56,187 nt of DNA from Hyphomicrobiales bacterium (GCA_025356415.1 JANXTB010000166.1:1-56187), one strand, 5' to 3'. Counted from the first letter of the stretch, positions 32,300 to 44,886 are shown. The notes: generated from the sequence alone by a model not told the origin. Numbers and translations: made by a program.

Positions 32300-32371
32300 G
32301 CGGCCCTGTCAATGCCAAGCGCCGCGGCCTTATCGATGCAAAGCGCCGCGGCCCTTCCAATACAAAGCGCC
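32300..32371. repeat. Three tandem copies of a 24-bp unit
   Basis: gcggccctgtcaatgccaagcgcc / gcggccttatcgatgcaaagcgcc / gcggcccttccaatacaaagcgcc. Confidence 0.85.
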
Positions 32372-32466
32372 ACGCGTCAACCATATCTCCGTTCGCGCGT
32401 TATCGACCCCAACCAAATCCCCTTTCGCGCGTTACCTTGGCAGGGCGGCAATCAAAGGGGACGGAC

Positions 32467-32799
32467 ATGAAAGCAGATCGCAAGCTTCTCTTGGTCGGGG
32501 CAACAGTTTTGGCGGGCCTTACTCTGGCCGGCGATCTCGCCATGGCCCAATCGCGCCTGCGCGAGCCCGCAGCGCCCCCGCTGACTATCCAGCGCCGCTC
32601 TTTCCTCGATCCAGGCCCCGTCGTCCCGGTCGGCAGCATGAACCGCTATGTCCAGTCGATCACGACGCTGGCGGTCCCGGTCTATGCGGAAATCGGCGTC
32701 GGAAAAGGCTTCGGGTACGAAACCCTGCCGCGCCGCTTTGACCCGCCGGGCCGTCCGCAGCCGGTTTTCGAATTCTCCACCGGCAGCGGCGGACGTTGA
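32467..32799 (+). CDS. Small secreted hypothetical protein
   Basis: MKADRKLLLVGATVLAGLTLAGDLAMAQ signal peptide; 110 aa. Confidence 0.6.
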   Translation: MKADRKLLLVGATVLAGLTLAGDLAMAQSRLREPAAPPLTIQRRSFLDPGPVVPVGSMNRYVQSITTLAVPVYAEIGVGKGFGYETLPRRFDPPGRPQPVFEFSTGSGGR

Positions 32800-32814
32800 T
32801 CTCAGATGTGATCT

Positions 32815-32942
32815 CTCCTTCTCCCGCGCTGGCGGGAGAAGGTGGCGCGCGTAGCGCGACGGATGAGGGCGTTTCACCCAGTCCGACCGCCCTCACCCGT
32901 CATGCTTCGCATGCCACCCTCTCCCGCAAAGCGGGAGAGGGA
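32815..32942. repeat. Class A palindromic repeat copy 4
   Basis: CCTTCTCCCGC..GCGGGAGAAGGTGGCGCGCGTAGCGCGACGGATGAGGGCG ... CGCCCTCACCCGTCATGCTTCGCATGCCACCCTCTCCCGC..GCGGGAGAGG. Confidence 0.9.
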
Positions 32943-32958
32943 TAAGAAACACCCGTGC

Positions 32959-34065
32959 TTACTTCAGCTTCTGCAGCGCGGCGAGGATCGCGTCGCCCAT
33001 CTGGACCGTCGAGACGGTGCTGGTCGCATTGCCCTTGATGTCGGCGGTGCGGAGGCCCGCGTCGAGCACGTTGGCGATGGCCTTGTCGACCATGTCCGCA
33101 GCCTCTCCCAGATTGAACGAGTAGCGCAGCGCCATGCCAAACGACGCGATCATCGCGATCGGATTGGCGAGGCCCTTGCCGGCAATGTCGGGCGCCGAGC
33201 CATGCACGGGCTCGTACATCGCCTTGCGCTTGCCGTTCTTGTCCGCTTCGCCGAGCGAGGCCGAGGGCAGCATGCCGAGCGAACCCGTGAGCATGGAGGC
33301 CACGTCCGACAGCATGTCGCCGAACAGATTGTCGGTGACGATGACGTCGAACTGCTTGGGCCAGCGCACCAGCTGCATGCCGAGCGCATCGGCCAGCATG
33401 TGGTCGAGCTGCACATCGGCGTAATCGCGCTTGTGAAGCGCCGTGATGACCTCGTGCCAGAGCACGCCGGACTTCATCACATTGCGCTTCTCGGAGGACG
33501 TCACCTTGTTGCCGCGCTTGCGCGCCAGCTCGAAAGCGACGCGGCCGATGCGCTCGATTTCGTAGGTGTCATAGACCTGCGTGTCGATGCCGCGCTTCTG
33601 GCCGTTGCCGAGATCGATGATCTCCTTCGGCTCGCCGAAATACACGCCGCCGGTCAGCTCGCGCACGATCATGATGTCGAGGCCCTCGACGATCTCGCGC
33701 TTCAGCGAGGAATCGTCGGCGAGCGCCGGATAGCAGATCGCCGGGCGCAGGTTGGCGAACAGGGCGAGATCCTTGCGCAGGCGCAGCAGCCCGGCTTCCG
33801 GGCGCACGTCATAGGGAACCGCGTCCCACTTCGGGCCGCCGACCGCGCCGAAGATCACCGCGTCGCAGTCCATCGCGAGCTTCATGTCGCTTTCGCTGAT
33901 CGCCTTGCCGTGCGCGTCATAAGCGGCGCCGCCGACGAGGCCAGTCTCGCTCTCGAAGGAGGCGATGCCTTCCTTGCCCATCCAGTCGGCGACCTTGACC
34001 ACTTCGGCCATGACCTCGGGGCCGATGCCGTCGCCCGGCAGAAGAAGGAGATTGTGCGTCGCCAT
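32959..34065 (-). CDS. leuB: 3-isopropylmalate dehydrogenase
   Basis: [51 protein letters not shown]. Confidence 0.96.
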   Translation of the reverse strand: MATHNLLLLPGDGIGPEVMAEVVKVADWMGKEGIASFESETGLVGGAAYDAHGKAISESDMKLAMDCDAVIFGAVGGPKWDAVPYDVRPEAGLLRLRKDLALFANLRPAICYPALADDSSLKREIVEGLDIMIVRELTGGVYFGEPKEIIDLGNGQKRGIDTQVYDTYEIERIGRVAFELARKRGNKVTSSEKRNVMKSGVLWHEVITALHKRDYADVQLDHMLADALGMQLVRWPKQFDVIVTDNLFGDMLSDVASMLTGSLGMLPSASLGEADKNGKRKAMYEPVHGSAPDIAGKGLANPIAMIASFGMALRYSFNLGEAADMVDKAIANVLDAGLRTADIKGNATSTVSTVQMGDAILAALQKLK

Positions 34066-34159
34066 GGGAAAATCCGTCGCCGTAAGAGGAAAAGAGGCGC
34101 GATTGCTAGCCTCTGCCCGACGGGTTGGCAAGCGGGCCGGGCTGTTCCGGGCCTCTCGC

Positions 34160-34243
34160 CGTCATTGCGAGCGAAGCGAAGCAATCCAGAGGCCGCGCTC
34201 GGGGCTTCTGGATTGCCACGTCGCTTCGCTCCTCGCAAAGACG
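34160..34243. repeat. 84-bp inverted-repeat element, class B copy 2
   Basis: CGTCATTGCGAGCGAAGCGAAGCAATCCAG...CTGGATTGCCACGTCGCTTCGCTCCTCGCAAAGACG. Confidence 0.85.
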
Positions 34244-34274
34244 GCGGCGGGCATGGCCCGCCGCCTTATCCAGC

Positions 34275-35936
34275 TCAGTGCACCACCATCGCGGTGAACG
34301 GCCAGACGTAGGCCTGTAGCATGATGTAGAGGCCGACCAGGCACGCCAGCGCGATCGAGTGCCAGAACACGAAGCGCAGGATTGTGCCCTCGTGCCCGAA
34401 CCAGTTGGTCGCCGTGGAGGCCACGACGATCGACTGTGCGTCGATCATCTTGCCCATCACGCCGCCCGATGAGTTGGCCGCCGACATCAGGATCGGCGAC
34501 AGGCCCAATTGCTCGGCGGTGATCTTCTGCAGGCCGCCGAACAGGACGTTGGAGGCCGTGTCCGACCCCGTCAGCGCGACGCCCAACCAACCGAGCAGCG
34601 TGCCGAAGAAGGGATAGAAGAAGCCCGTGCCCGCGAAGGCGAGGCCGAGCGTGGCGTCGATGCCCGAGTAACGCGTGAGCGTGCCTATCGCCAGCATCGC
34701 CGCGATGGTGATGAGCGAATAGCGCGTCACCCAGATCGTCTCGCCATAGGCCTTCACGATCCGCATGGGCGAGAACTTCATCACGATGGCCGAGATGATC
34801 GCCGCCAGCAGGATGCCCGAGCCTGTGTAGGACAGGAACGAGAAGACGAAGACCGCGCCTTCCTTGACCGGCGTGGCGACGACGGGCGGCACTTTCTCGA
34901 TCAGATTGTGCAGGCCCTCGACCGGGAAGGCCGGCGCATAAATGCCGTTGGCAATCTTCTTGAAAGCATCCGTGCCCCAGATGGCGACGATGACCGAGAG
35001 GATGATCCAGGGCGACCACGACCAGGCGATCTCGCGCGGCGTTCCCTTGGCGACGGGCGCGACGGGCGGCGGCGCGGTGAGATGCGATTCATCCTTGGTG
35101 CGCAAAGCCGGCGAGGTCCAGATCTGCGCCGGCTGCCAGACTTTCAGGAACAAAGTCAGGGCGGCCATCGAGCAGAGCGCGGCTCCGATGTCGACGATCC
35201 AAGGGTTGATGAAATTCGAGATCAGGAACTGCGGGACCGCGAAAGAGACGCCGCAGACGAGGATCGCCGGCCAGATCTGCATCATGCCGCGGAAGCCCGC
35301 GAAGGCCCAGATCAGCCAGAACGGCACGATCAGCGAAAAGACCGGCAGCTGGCGTCCGACCATCGCGCCGAGCAGGAAGGGATCGATGCCCGTCACCGAG
35401 GCCAGCCCCTGGATGGGCGTGCCGAGCGCGCCATAGGCGACCGGCGCCGTGTTGGCGATGAGCGACAGGCCGGCGGCGGCGAGCGGCGAGAAGCCCAGCC
35501 CCATCAGGATGGCGCCCGTGACCGCCACCGGCGTGCCGAAGCCCGACGCGCCCTCGAAGAACGCGCCGAACGAAAAGGCGATCAGCAGCAGCTGTAGCCG
35601 GCGGTCGGCGGTAATGCCGCCGATCGATTGCTGCACCAGCCCGAACCAGCCTTTTTCAAGCGTCAGCCGGTAAAGGAAGATGACGTTGACGATGATCCAG
35701 CCGATCGGGAACAGGCCCGTGAGAGCGCCAAGCGCCGCGGCGCGCAGCGCGATCCCGGCCGGCATGGTGAAGATGAAGATCGCCACGAGAAGCGATGCGG
35801 CCAGCGCGATGATCGCCGCGACATGGGCCTTCACCTTGCCGGTCGCGATCAGGAATAGAAGCGTGACGACGGGTACGGCGGCGGCGATGGTCGACAGCGT
35901 CGCGCTGCCGAGCGGATTATAGACTTGTGACCACAT
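34275..35936 (-). CDS. lctP: L-lactate permease
   Basis: MWSQVYNPLGSATLSTIAAAVPVVTLLFLIA; FFEGASGFGTPVAVTGAILMGLGFSPLAAAGLSLIANTAPVAYGALGTPI. Confidence 0.93.
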   Translation of the reverse strand: MWSQVYNPLGSATLSTIAAAVPVVTLLFLIATGKVKAHVAAIIALAASLLVAIFIFTMPAGIALRAAALGALTGLFPIGWIIVNVIFLYRLTLEKGWFGLVQQSIGGITADRRLQLLLIAFSFGAFFEGASGFGTPVAVTGAILMGLGFSPLAAAGLSLIANTAPVAYGALGTPIQGLASVTGIDPFLLGAMVGRQLPVFSLIVPFWLIWAFAGFRGMMQIWPAILVCGVSFAVPQFLISNFINPWIVDIGAALCSMAALTLFLKVWQPAQIWTSPALRTKDESHLTAPPPVAPVAKGTPREIAWSWSPWIILSVIVAIWGTDAFKKIANGIYAPAFPVEGLHNLIEKVPPVVATPVKEGAVFVFSFLSYTGSGILLAAIISAIVMKFSPMRIVKAYGETIWVTRYSLITIAAMLAIGTLTRYSGIDATLGLAFAGTGFFYPFFGTLLGWLGVALTGSDTASNVLFGGLQKITAEQLGLSPILMSAANSSGGVMGKMIDAQSIVVASTATNWFGHEGTILRFVFWHSIALACLVGLYIMLQAYVWPFTAMVVH

Positions 35937-36087
35937 GAGCAGATCCCCCTGACCAGCGGCCTTGTGATGTCCTGACCGCTTGGAGTTCGTCGAAGTTAAT
36001 CGACGGTTTCCGCTGCGGGTCAATTTGCCCGCGCTTCATTTTAGCGAAAACAGCGGCCTTCTAGACCAAAGAACAATCCAAAACATG

Positions 36088-36122
36088 AAAAAACCGCCGA
36101 GGATTTCGCCCCGGCGGTTTCA
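36088..36122. terminator. Terminator downstream of acnA
   Basis: AAACCGCC-gaggatttcgcccc-GGCGGTTT. Confidence 0.7.
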
Positions 36123-36147
36123 AAAACAGGCTTTGTGCGCTGCGGGA

Positions 36148-38877
<2,730 letters not shown>

Positions 38878-39046
38878 CGAATTCCATCCCGGAGAGTGTA
38901 GTGATGCAGGGGTGCGCGAGGCTTATAGATAATTTATTCACGTCGCGCTACACGGACGAAAGTACGCTTCGCAAAATCGACTGTCGATTCTTCTCTGCGA
39001 AGAAGACCCACGATTAAAGGACTAAGCGAACCGCAAGGGACCCGAA

Positions 39047-39745
39047 TTGCCCCGTATCGACTTGCCATTAGAGACGCGTCCTGACTTGCAAGTCTTGAAC
39101 CAGCAAGGGCCTTTCGCCGCCATTTCCGCGACGTGCGAGACTCTGGGCGTGGGACGCGGCGGTCGCCTGCTGATCGAAAATCTGAATTTCTCATTGGAAA
39201 ATGGCCGCGCGCTGGTGGTGGCCGGCCCCAATGGCGCCGGAAAATCCACGCTGCTGCGCGCTTTCGCCGGCCTGCTGCCGCCCGCGAAGGGCCGCTGGAG
39301 CATCACGACCGGCGCGAGCGATGCGCAAGAGCCCGGCGCTCTTGCCCATTATCTGGGCCATGCGGAAGCCTCCAAGCCCGCGCTCACCGCCCGCGAGAAT
39401 CTCGAATTCTGGCGCGCCATGCTGGCCATTCCGGGCCCCGCCTCGCTGCATACGCCAGACAGCGCGCTCAAGGCGCTCGGCGCGCCGCAGATCGTCGACC
39501 TGCCCGTCGCCTATCTCTCGGCCGGCCAGCGCCGCCGCGTGGCGCTCGCCCGCCTGCTGCTCGCGCCGCGCCCGCTCTGGATTCTCGACGAACCGCTCAC
39601 CGCGCTCGACGCTTCGGGACAGGCGCTGCTCAACACGCTGATGCGCGAGCATCTGGCGCTGGGCGGAATCCTCATCGCCGCGACCCATGCGCCGCTCGGG
39701 GTCGAGGCGCTGCAATTGATGCTCGGCGCGGAGGGCGCAGCATGA
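39047..39745 (+). CDS. ccmA: Heme ABC exporter ATP-binding protein CcmA
   Basis: GPNGAGKSTLLRAFAGLLPP; LSAGQRRRVALARLLL; start codon uncertain. Confidence 0.92.
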   Translation: MPRIDLPLETRPDLQVLNQQGPFAAISATCETLGVGRGGRLLIENLNFSLENGRALVVAGPNGAGKSTLLRAFAGLLPPAKGRWSITTGASDAQEPGALAHYLGHAEASKPALTARENLEFWRAMLAIPGPASLHTPDSALKALGAPQIVDLPVAYLSAGQRRRVALARLLLAPRPLWILDEPLTALDASGQALLNTLMREHLALGGILIAATHAPLGVEALQLMLGAEGAA

Positions 39746-40416
39746 GCGCTTCTCCGCTCGCCGCCCTTTTCCTGCGGGAAATCCGCGTGGCGCGCCGTAT
39801 CGGCGGCGGCGGGATGATGGGCGTCGTGTTCTTTCTGATCCTCGTGACCATCACGCCCTTCGCCATCGGGCCGGACCTGAACCTGCTGTCGCGCATCGGC
39901 CCCGCCATCCTGTGGATCGCCGCCCTGCTCTCGACCCTGCTCGGCCTCGACCGGCTGTTCCAGGCCGACCACGAGGACGGCTCGCTCGACCTGATGCTCG
40001 CCTGCGAGACGCCGCTGGAGCTGATCGTGCTGGTTAAGTGCCTCGCGCACTGGACCGTCACCGGCTTACCGCTGGTGATCGCCGCGCCGCTGTTCGGGCT
40101 GATGCTGGCGCTGGAGCCCGAGGCCTTCTGGGCGGTCGCCGCCTCGCTGCTGGTCGGCACCCCCGCCCTGACGCTGCTCGGCGCGATCGGCGCCGCGCTC
40201 ACGGTGACGCTGCGGCGCGGCGGCCTGCTGACCGCGATCCTCGTGCTGCCGCTGGCCATTCCGCTGCTGATTTTCGGCGTCTCGGCCGCCGCCTCGGCGA
40301 CATCCGTGACCACGCCTTTCATGACCCCGTTCCTGATCCTGTGCGCCCTGACGCTGGGCGCGCTGGCTGCCGCCCCCTTCGCGGTCGCCGCGGCTCTTCG
40401 GCACATGAGCGAGTGA
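39742..40416 (+). CDS. ccmB: Heme exporter protein CcmB
   Basis: MSASPLAALFLREIRVARRIGGGG...; overlaps ccmA stop. Confidence 0.92.
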   Translation: MSASPLAALFLREIRVARRIGGGGMMGVVFFLILVTITPFAIGPDLNLLSRIGPAILWIAALLSTLLGLDRLFQADHEDGSLDLMLACETPLELIVLVKCLAHWTVTGLPLVIAAPLFGLMLALEPEAFWAVAASLLVGTPALTLLGAIGAALTVTLRRGGLLTAILVLPLAIPLLIFGVSAAASATSVTTPFMTPFLILCALTLGALAAAPFAVAAALRHMSE

Positions 40417-40467
40417 GCGCGACCCCGTGAATTGCCATCCCGCCTCCAGCGCAATAGACCTGTGCCG

Positions 40468-41238
40468 ATGCTGAAATACGCCAATCCGACCCTGTTCTCG
40501 GGCCTCGTCGCCAAGGTCTTGCCCTGGCTCGCGGGCGCGACTGCGCTCGCCTTTGCGATTGGCCTCTGGGGCGCGTTCTTCACATCGCCCGCCGATTACC
40601 AGCAGGGCGACACGGTGCGGATCATGTACATCCATGTGCCCGCCGCCTGGCTGTCGATGTTCTGCTACGCGACCATGACTGCAAGCGCGCTTGGCACGCT
40701 GGTCTGGCGACATCCGCTGGCCGACGCCGCGCAGAAGGCCGCAGCGCCGCTGGGCGCGGGCTTCACCTTCATCTGCCTCGTCACCGGCTCGCTGTGGGGC
40801 AAGCCAATGTGGGGCACGTGGTGGGTGTGGGATGCACGCCTCACCTCGGTGCTCGTGCTCTTCGTCATCTATCTCGGCCTGATTGCGCTTTGGCAGACCA
40901 TCGAGGAGCCCTCGCGCGCGGCCCGCGCCGCCGCCATCCTCACGCTGGTCGGCGTGGTCAATCTGCCGATCATCAAATTCTCGGTTGATTGGTGGAACAC
41001 GCTGCATCAGCCGGCGTCGGTGTTCCGGCTCGGCGGACCGACGATCGCGGCCTCCATGCTGTGGCCGCTTCTCGTCATGGGCCTCGCGTTCACACTGCTG
41101 TTCACGACGCTGCATCTGATGTCGACCCGCAACGAGATCCTGCGCCGGCGCCTGCGCCGCCTCGCCATGCAGGCGGCGAACGGCGGCGAGGCGGCGCGGC
41201 CCGCGCATCGCCTGACCATGCAGGAGGGCTCGCGATGA
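40468..41238 (+). CDS. ccmC: Heme ABC transporter permease CcmC
   Basis: IMYIHVPAAWLSMFCYATM; GKPMWGTWWVWDARLTSVLVLFVIYLG. Confidence 0.95.
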   Translation: MLKYANPTLFSGLVAKVLPWLAGATALAFAIGLWGAFFTSPADYQQGDTVRIMYIHVPAAWLSMFCYATMTASALGTLVWRHPLADAAQKAAAPLGAGFTFICLVTGSLWGKPMWGTWWVWDARLTSVLVLFVIYLGLIALWQTIEEPSRAARAAAILTLVGVVNLPIIKFSVDWWNTLHQPASVFRLGGPTIAASMLWPLLVMGLAFTLLFTTLHLMSTRNEILRRRLRRLAMQAANGGEAARPAHRLTMQEGSR

Positions 41239-41372
41239 TCGCCCATGTCGGTTTCATCGCCGTCGCCTACGCGCTCTCGATCGCCGTCATCGGCGGCATG
41301 ATCGGCGCGATCGTTTATGAGCACCGGCGCCTGAGGCGCGAGCTGTCGCGCTTCGAGGATCGCGACTCATGA
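41235..41372 (+). CDS. ccmD: Heme exporter protein CcmD
   Basis: 45-aa single-TM protein between ccmC and the DsbE gene, overlapping both. Confidence 0.85.
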   Translation: MIAHVGFIAVAYALSIAVIGGMIGAIVYEHRRLRRELSRFEDRDS

Positions 41373-41953
41373 TCGAGAGCAAACGCCGCATTCCCTGGCT
41401 GGCGCTGCTGCCGCTGCTCGCCTTCGTGGCGCTGGCAGGCCTGTTTCTGGTGCGCCTTTACAGCGGCGATCCCGCGCGCCTGCCGTCCGCGCTGATCGGC
41501 AAACAGGCGCCGAAATTCGCGCTGCCGGCGATTGAGGGCGCGACCGGCGAAGGTTTTTCAGACGCCGATCTCAAGCAGGGCCAGGTCACGCTGGTGAATA
41601 TTTTCGCGTCGTGGTGCGTGCCGTGCCGCGAGGAACATCCGATCCTCATGCAAATGGCGAAAGACCCGAAGCTGAAAGCGCTCGGCGTTCGTGTCTATGG
41701 CTTGAACTACAAGGACGAGGCGGCCAACGCGCGCGGCTTCATCGCGCAATATGGCAATCCTTACGAACGCGTTGGCGCCGATGTGAAAGGCCGCGCGGGC
41801 ATCGACTGGGGCGTCTATGGCGTGCCCGAAACCTTCGTGGTGCGCGGCGACGGCTCGATCGCCTACAAGCAGATCGGCCCGATCTCGCAGGAAGCCCTGC
41901 GCGACAAGCTCATGCCCGCCATCGAGGCCGCAGCGAAAGCCCCGCGCGGCTAG
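41369..41953 (+). CDS. ccmG: DsbE/CcmG family thiol:disulfide interchange protein
   Basis: NIFASWCVPCREEHPILMQMA; GVYGVPETFVVRGDGSIAYKQIGPI. Confidence 0.92.
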   Translation: MIESKRRIPWLALLPLLAFVALAGLFLVRLYSGDPARLPSALIGKQAPKFALPAIEGATGEGFSDADLKQGQVTLVNIFASWCVPCREEHPILMQMAKDPKLKALGVRVYGLNYKDEAANARGFIAQYGNPYERVGADVKGRAGIDWGVYGVPETFVVRGDGSIAYKQIGPISQEALRDKLMPAIEAAAKAPRG

Positions 41954-42291
41954 CTGACGAGCTTCAATCCGACGATGCCGAGCGTGATCAGCGCGATGCT
42001 TGCGACGCGCATGAAAGTCGCGGGTTCGTTGAAAAGATAAACGCCCAGCGCCGCGACGCCCACCGTGCCGATGCCGACCCAGATCGCATAGGCCGTGCCG
42101 AGCGGAATGGCTTTCAGCGACAGGCCGAGCAGGACGACGCTGAAGCCCATCGCCGCGACTGTAATTATACTCGGCCAAAGGCGCGTGAAACCGTCGGAAT
42201 AGCGAAGGCCCAGAGCCCAGACGATTTCGAGAACGCCGGCGCCAAACAGCAGCGCCCAGGCGAGCGCGGGCGAGATGTTGAAAGTAAACAT
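41950..42291 (-). CDS. SMR family (SugE/EmrE-like) multidrug transporter
   Basis: AWALLFGAGVLEIVWALGLRYSDGFTRLWP...IPLGTAYAIWVGIGTVG. Confidence 0.88.
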   Translation of the reverse strand: MFTFNISPALAWALLFGAGVLEIVWALGLRYSDGFTRLWPSIITVAAMGFSVVLLGLSLKAIPLGTAYAIWVGIGTVGVAALGVYLFNEPATFMRVASIALITLGIVGLKLVS

Positions 42292-42298
42292 CGCCCGC

Positions 42299-42910
42299 CT
42301 ACCAATGATCGCGGTTCTGCGCGTCTTCGTCCTTGAGCTCGTATTTCATGATGAGCGGAACCTGCGCGAGCGCAAAGACGATGGTCAGCGGCATGATGCC
42401 GAGCGCCTTGAAGCTCACCCAGAAATCAGTGGTCTGCGTGCGCCACACGACTTCATTCACAATGGCGAGCACATAAAAGAACAAGCCCCAGCGAAAAGTC
42501 ATCTTGCGCCAGCCTTCTTCTTTCAACTGAAGCACGGAATCGAGCACGACTGGCAACAGCGGGCGGCCGAGCGCGAGACCGCCGAGCAGCACCGTGCCGA
42601 AAATCGTGTTCACGATGGTCGGCTTCAGCTTGATGAACAGATCGTCGTGGAAGAAGAACGTCAGCGCGCCGAAGAAGACGACCGCGATCGCCGTCACCAC
42701 CGGCATGATCGGCAGGTGGCGCGTCAGCACCCATGAGGCGATGAGCGCGGCGATGGCGCCTGCCATCAGCACGCCGGTCGCCGGAAAAATGCCGAACTTC
42801 CAGTTGGTCAGGAAGAACAGGACCAGCGGCCCCATTTCGAGAACGAGCTTCAGCGTCGGGTTCTGCGCGCGGCGGCGCACGATGGAGGGCAGCGGCTTGG
42901 TTTCGGTCAT
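42299..42910 (-). CDS. yciB: Septation protein A / inner membrane protein YciB family
   Basis: LEMGPLVLFFLTNWKFGIFPATGVLM...KPTIVNTIFGTVLLGGLALGRPLL...NEVVWRTQTTDFWVSFK. Confidence 0.9.
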   Translation of the reverse strand: MTETKPLPSIVRRRAQNPTLKLVLEMGPLVLFFLTNWKFGIFPATGVLMAGAIAALIASWVLTRHLPIMPVVTAIAVVFFGALTFFFHDDLFIKLKPTIVNTIFGTVLLGGLALGRPLLPVVLDSVLQLKEEGWRKMTFRWGLFFYVLAIVNEVVWRTQTTDFWVSFKALGIMPLTIVFALAQVPLIMKYELKDEDAQNRDHW

Positions 42911-42926
42911 GTCGATTTCCTGATGC

Positions 42927-44030
42927 TCACGCGTCGTCGAGCCCGGCGATGGCGCGGGCGAAATCGCGGGCCGTGAATGGCTCGAGATCGTCAGCGCCCT
43001 CGCCGACGCCGATGTAATGGACCGGTAGTTTGAACTTCTCCGCAATGGCGACAAGAATGCCGCCGCGCGCCGTGCCGTCGAGCTTGGTCATGACGAGGCC
43101 GGTGACGCCCGCGACGCGTCCGAAGATTTCGACCTGCGACAGCGCGTTCTGGCCGACCGTCGCGTCGAGCACGAGCAGCACCGCATGGGGCGCGGTCTCA
43201 TCGACCTTCTTCATCACGCGCACGACTTTTTCGAGTTCGGCCATCAGCTCGGCGCGGTTCTGCAACCGGCCCGCCGTGTCCATCAGCAGGATGTCGGCGC
43301 CCTGCTCGGCCGCTTCCTGAATGGCGTCAAAGGCGAGCCCCGCCGCATCGGCGCCTTGCGGACGCGCGATGACCTGCGCTCCGACGCGCGCGCCCCAGAT
43401 CTGCAATTGCTCGATCGCGGCTGCGCGGAACGTATCGCCCGCCGCGAGAACGACCTTCTTGCCGTCGCGCACGAAATTAGTCGCGAGCTTGCCGATGGTC
43501 GTCGTCTTGCCCGAGCCGTTGACGCCGACGACAAGAATCACAAACGGCTTCTTGCTGGCATCGACCGCGATGGGGTGCGCGACTGGCGCCAGCACCGCCT
43601 CGACCTCGCGCGCCAGCACATCCTTGACTTCGGAAGGCTCGATATCCTTCTCGAACCGGCCCTTGCCGACCGCGTCGCGAATGCGGGTCGCCATGGCGAC
43701 GCCGAGATCCGCCTGGATGAGCACATCCTCCAGCTCGTCGAGCATGGCCGCGTCGAGCTTGCGCTTGGTGAAGATGTCGGTGATGCCCTGGCCGATGGCC
43801 GAGGACGAGCGCGACAGACCGCCGCGCAGCCGCTCCCACCAGGATTTCTTCGGCGCATCCGGCACTGGCTCGGGCGCGACGATGGCGTGTGGTTCCGGGG
43901 CAGGCGCGGGCGCAGGCTCAGGCGCGGGCGCGGGCCCACTTTCAGCCGCGGGCGCTTCGCCGCGACCGAACAACCGCCCGAACAATCCCGCCTTGCGCGG
44001 CTTTTCGCCTTCGCTCTCGTCGCTCGCCAT
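42927..44030 (-). CDS. ftsY: Signal recognition particle receptor FtsY
   Basis: VVGVNGSGKTTTIGKLATNFVRDGKKVVLAAGDTFRAAAIEQLQIW; DTAGRLQNRAELMAEL. Confidence 0.95.
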   Translation of the reverse strand: MASDESEGEKPRKAGLFGRLFGRGEAPAAESGPAPAPEPAPAPAPEPHAIVAPEPVPDAPKKSWWERLRGGLSRSSSAIGQGITDIFTKRKLDAAMLDELEDVLIQADLGVAMATRIRDAVGKGRFEKDIEPSEVKDVLAREVEAVLAPVAHPIAVDASKKPFVILVVGVNGSGKTTTIGKLATNFVRDGKKVVLAAGDTFRAAAIEQLQIWGARVGAQVIARPQGADAAGLAFDAIQEAAEQGADILLMDTAGRLQNRAELMAELEKVVRVMKKVDETAPHAVLLVLDATVGQNALSQVEIFGRVAGVTGLVMTKLDGTARGGILVAIAEKFKLPVHYIGVGEGADDLEPFTARDFARAIAGLDDA

Positions 44031-44136
44031 CAGATCCCGAATGTGTCAGTGAAGCGCGGCGGCAGCCGGCCCTTGCGATATGTGGCCCCTCGCATAGCCG
44101 TTTCGAGCCCGAACCGGAAGTGAGAAGCGTTTCGTG

Positions 44137-44886
44137 ATGACGCCCGACGAGATCAACGCCCGCCTGCTCTACCGCGACGGCCTCATCCTGGTGGTCGACA
44201 AGCCCGCGGGCATTGCGGTCCACAAGGGGCCGAAGGGCGGGCCGAGCTTGGAAGATTCCTTCGACGCGCTGCGCTTCGGCCTGCCGCGCGCGCCCTCGCT
44301 GGCGCATCGGCTCGACCGCGACACTTCCGGCTGCCTCGTGCTGGGGCGTCACCGCAAGGCGCTCGAAAAACTTGGCCTGATGTTCAAGCAGGGGAAGATT
44401 TCCAAGACCTATTGGGCGATCGTCGAAGGCGGGCCGGCGGCGGACGAGGGCCTGATCGACCTGCCGCTCGGCCGTCTCGACGCCGGGCGCGGCTGGTGGA
44501 TGAAGGTCGATCCTGTCGCGGGCCTGCCGTCGAAGACGCTCTGGAAGGTGCTGGGGCGCGGCGAGCGTCTGGGCAAGGCGATCGCCTGGATGGAATTCCA
44601 GCCCCTCACCGGCCGCACGCATCAGCTGCGCGTCCATTCCTCCGCGCTCAGCTGGCCGATTGCCGGCGATCCGATCTACGGCAGCGCAGGCCGCGAAAGC
44701 GAACTGCCGCTGCACCTGCACGCGCGGGGCGTGAAGATCCCGCTCTCGAACAACAAGCCGCCTGTGGAAGTGGAAGCGCCTGTGCCGGACCATATGCGGG
44801 AGTTGTTGGCGGTTTGCGGATGGACGGGTGAGCCCGTCCCTTCTCCCGCATTGGCCGGGGAGTCGCACCCCTCTACTGCGCCTTGA
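44137..44886 (+). CDS. RluA family pseudouridine synthase
   Basis: VDKPAGIAVHKGPKGGPSLED; LAHRLDRDTSGCLVLGRHRKALEKL; PLTGRTHQLRVH. Confidence 0.9.
   Translation: MTPDEINARLLYRDGLILVVDKPAGIAVHKGPKGGPSLEDSFDALRFGLPRAPSLAHRLDRDTSGCLVLGRHRKALEKLGLMFKQGKISKTYWAIVEGGPAADEGLIDLPLGRLDAGRGWWMKVDPVAGLPSKTLWKVLGRGERLGKAIAWMEFQPLTGRTHQLRVHSSALSWPIAGDPIYGSAGRESELPLHLHARGVKIPLSNNKPPVEVEAPVPDHMRELLAVCGWTGEPVPSPALAGESHPSTAP
44838..44861. repeat. Degenerate half-copy of class A repeat inside the RluA-family C-terminus
   Basis: cccttctcccgcattggccgggga resembles cccttctcccgcgctggcgggaga of intergenic copies; encodes PSPALAG. Confidence 0.55.
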
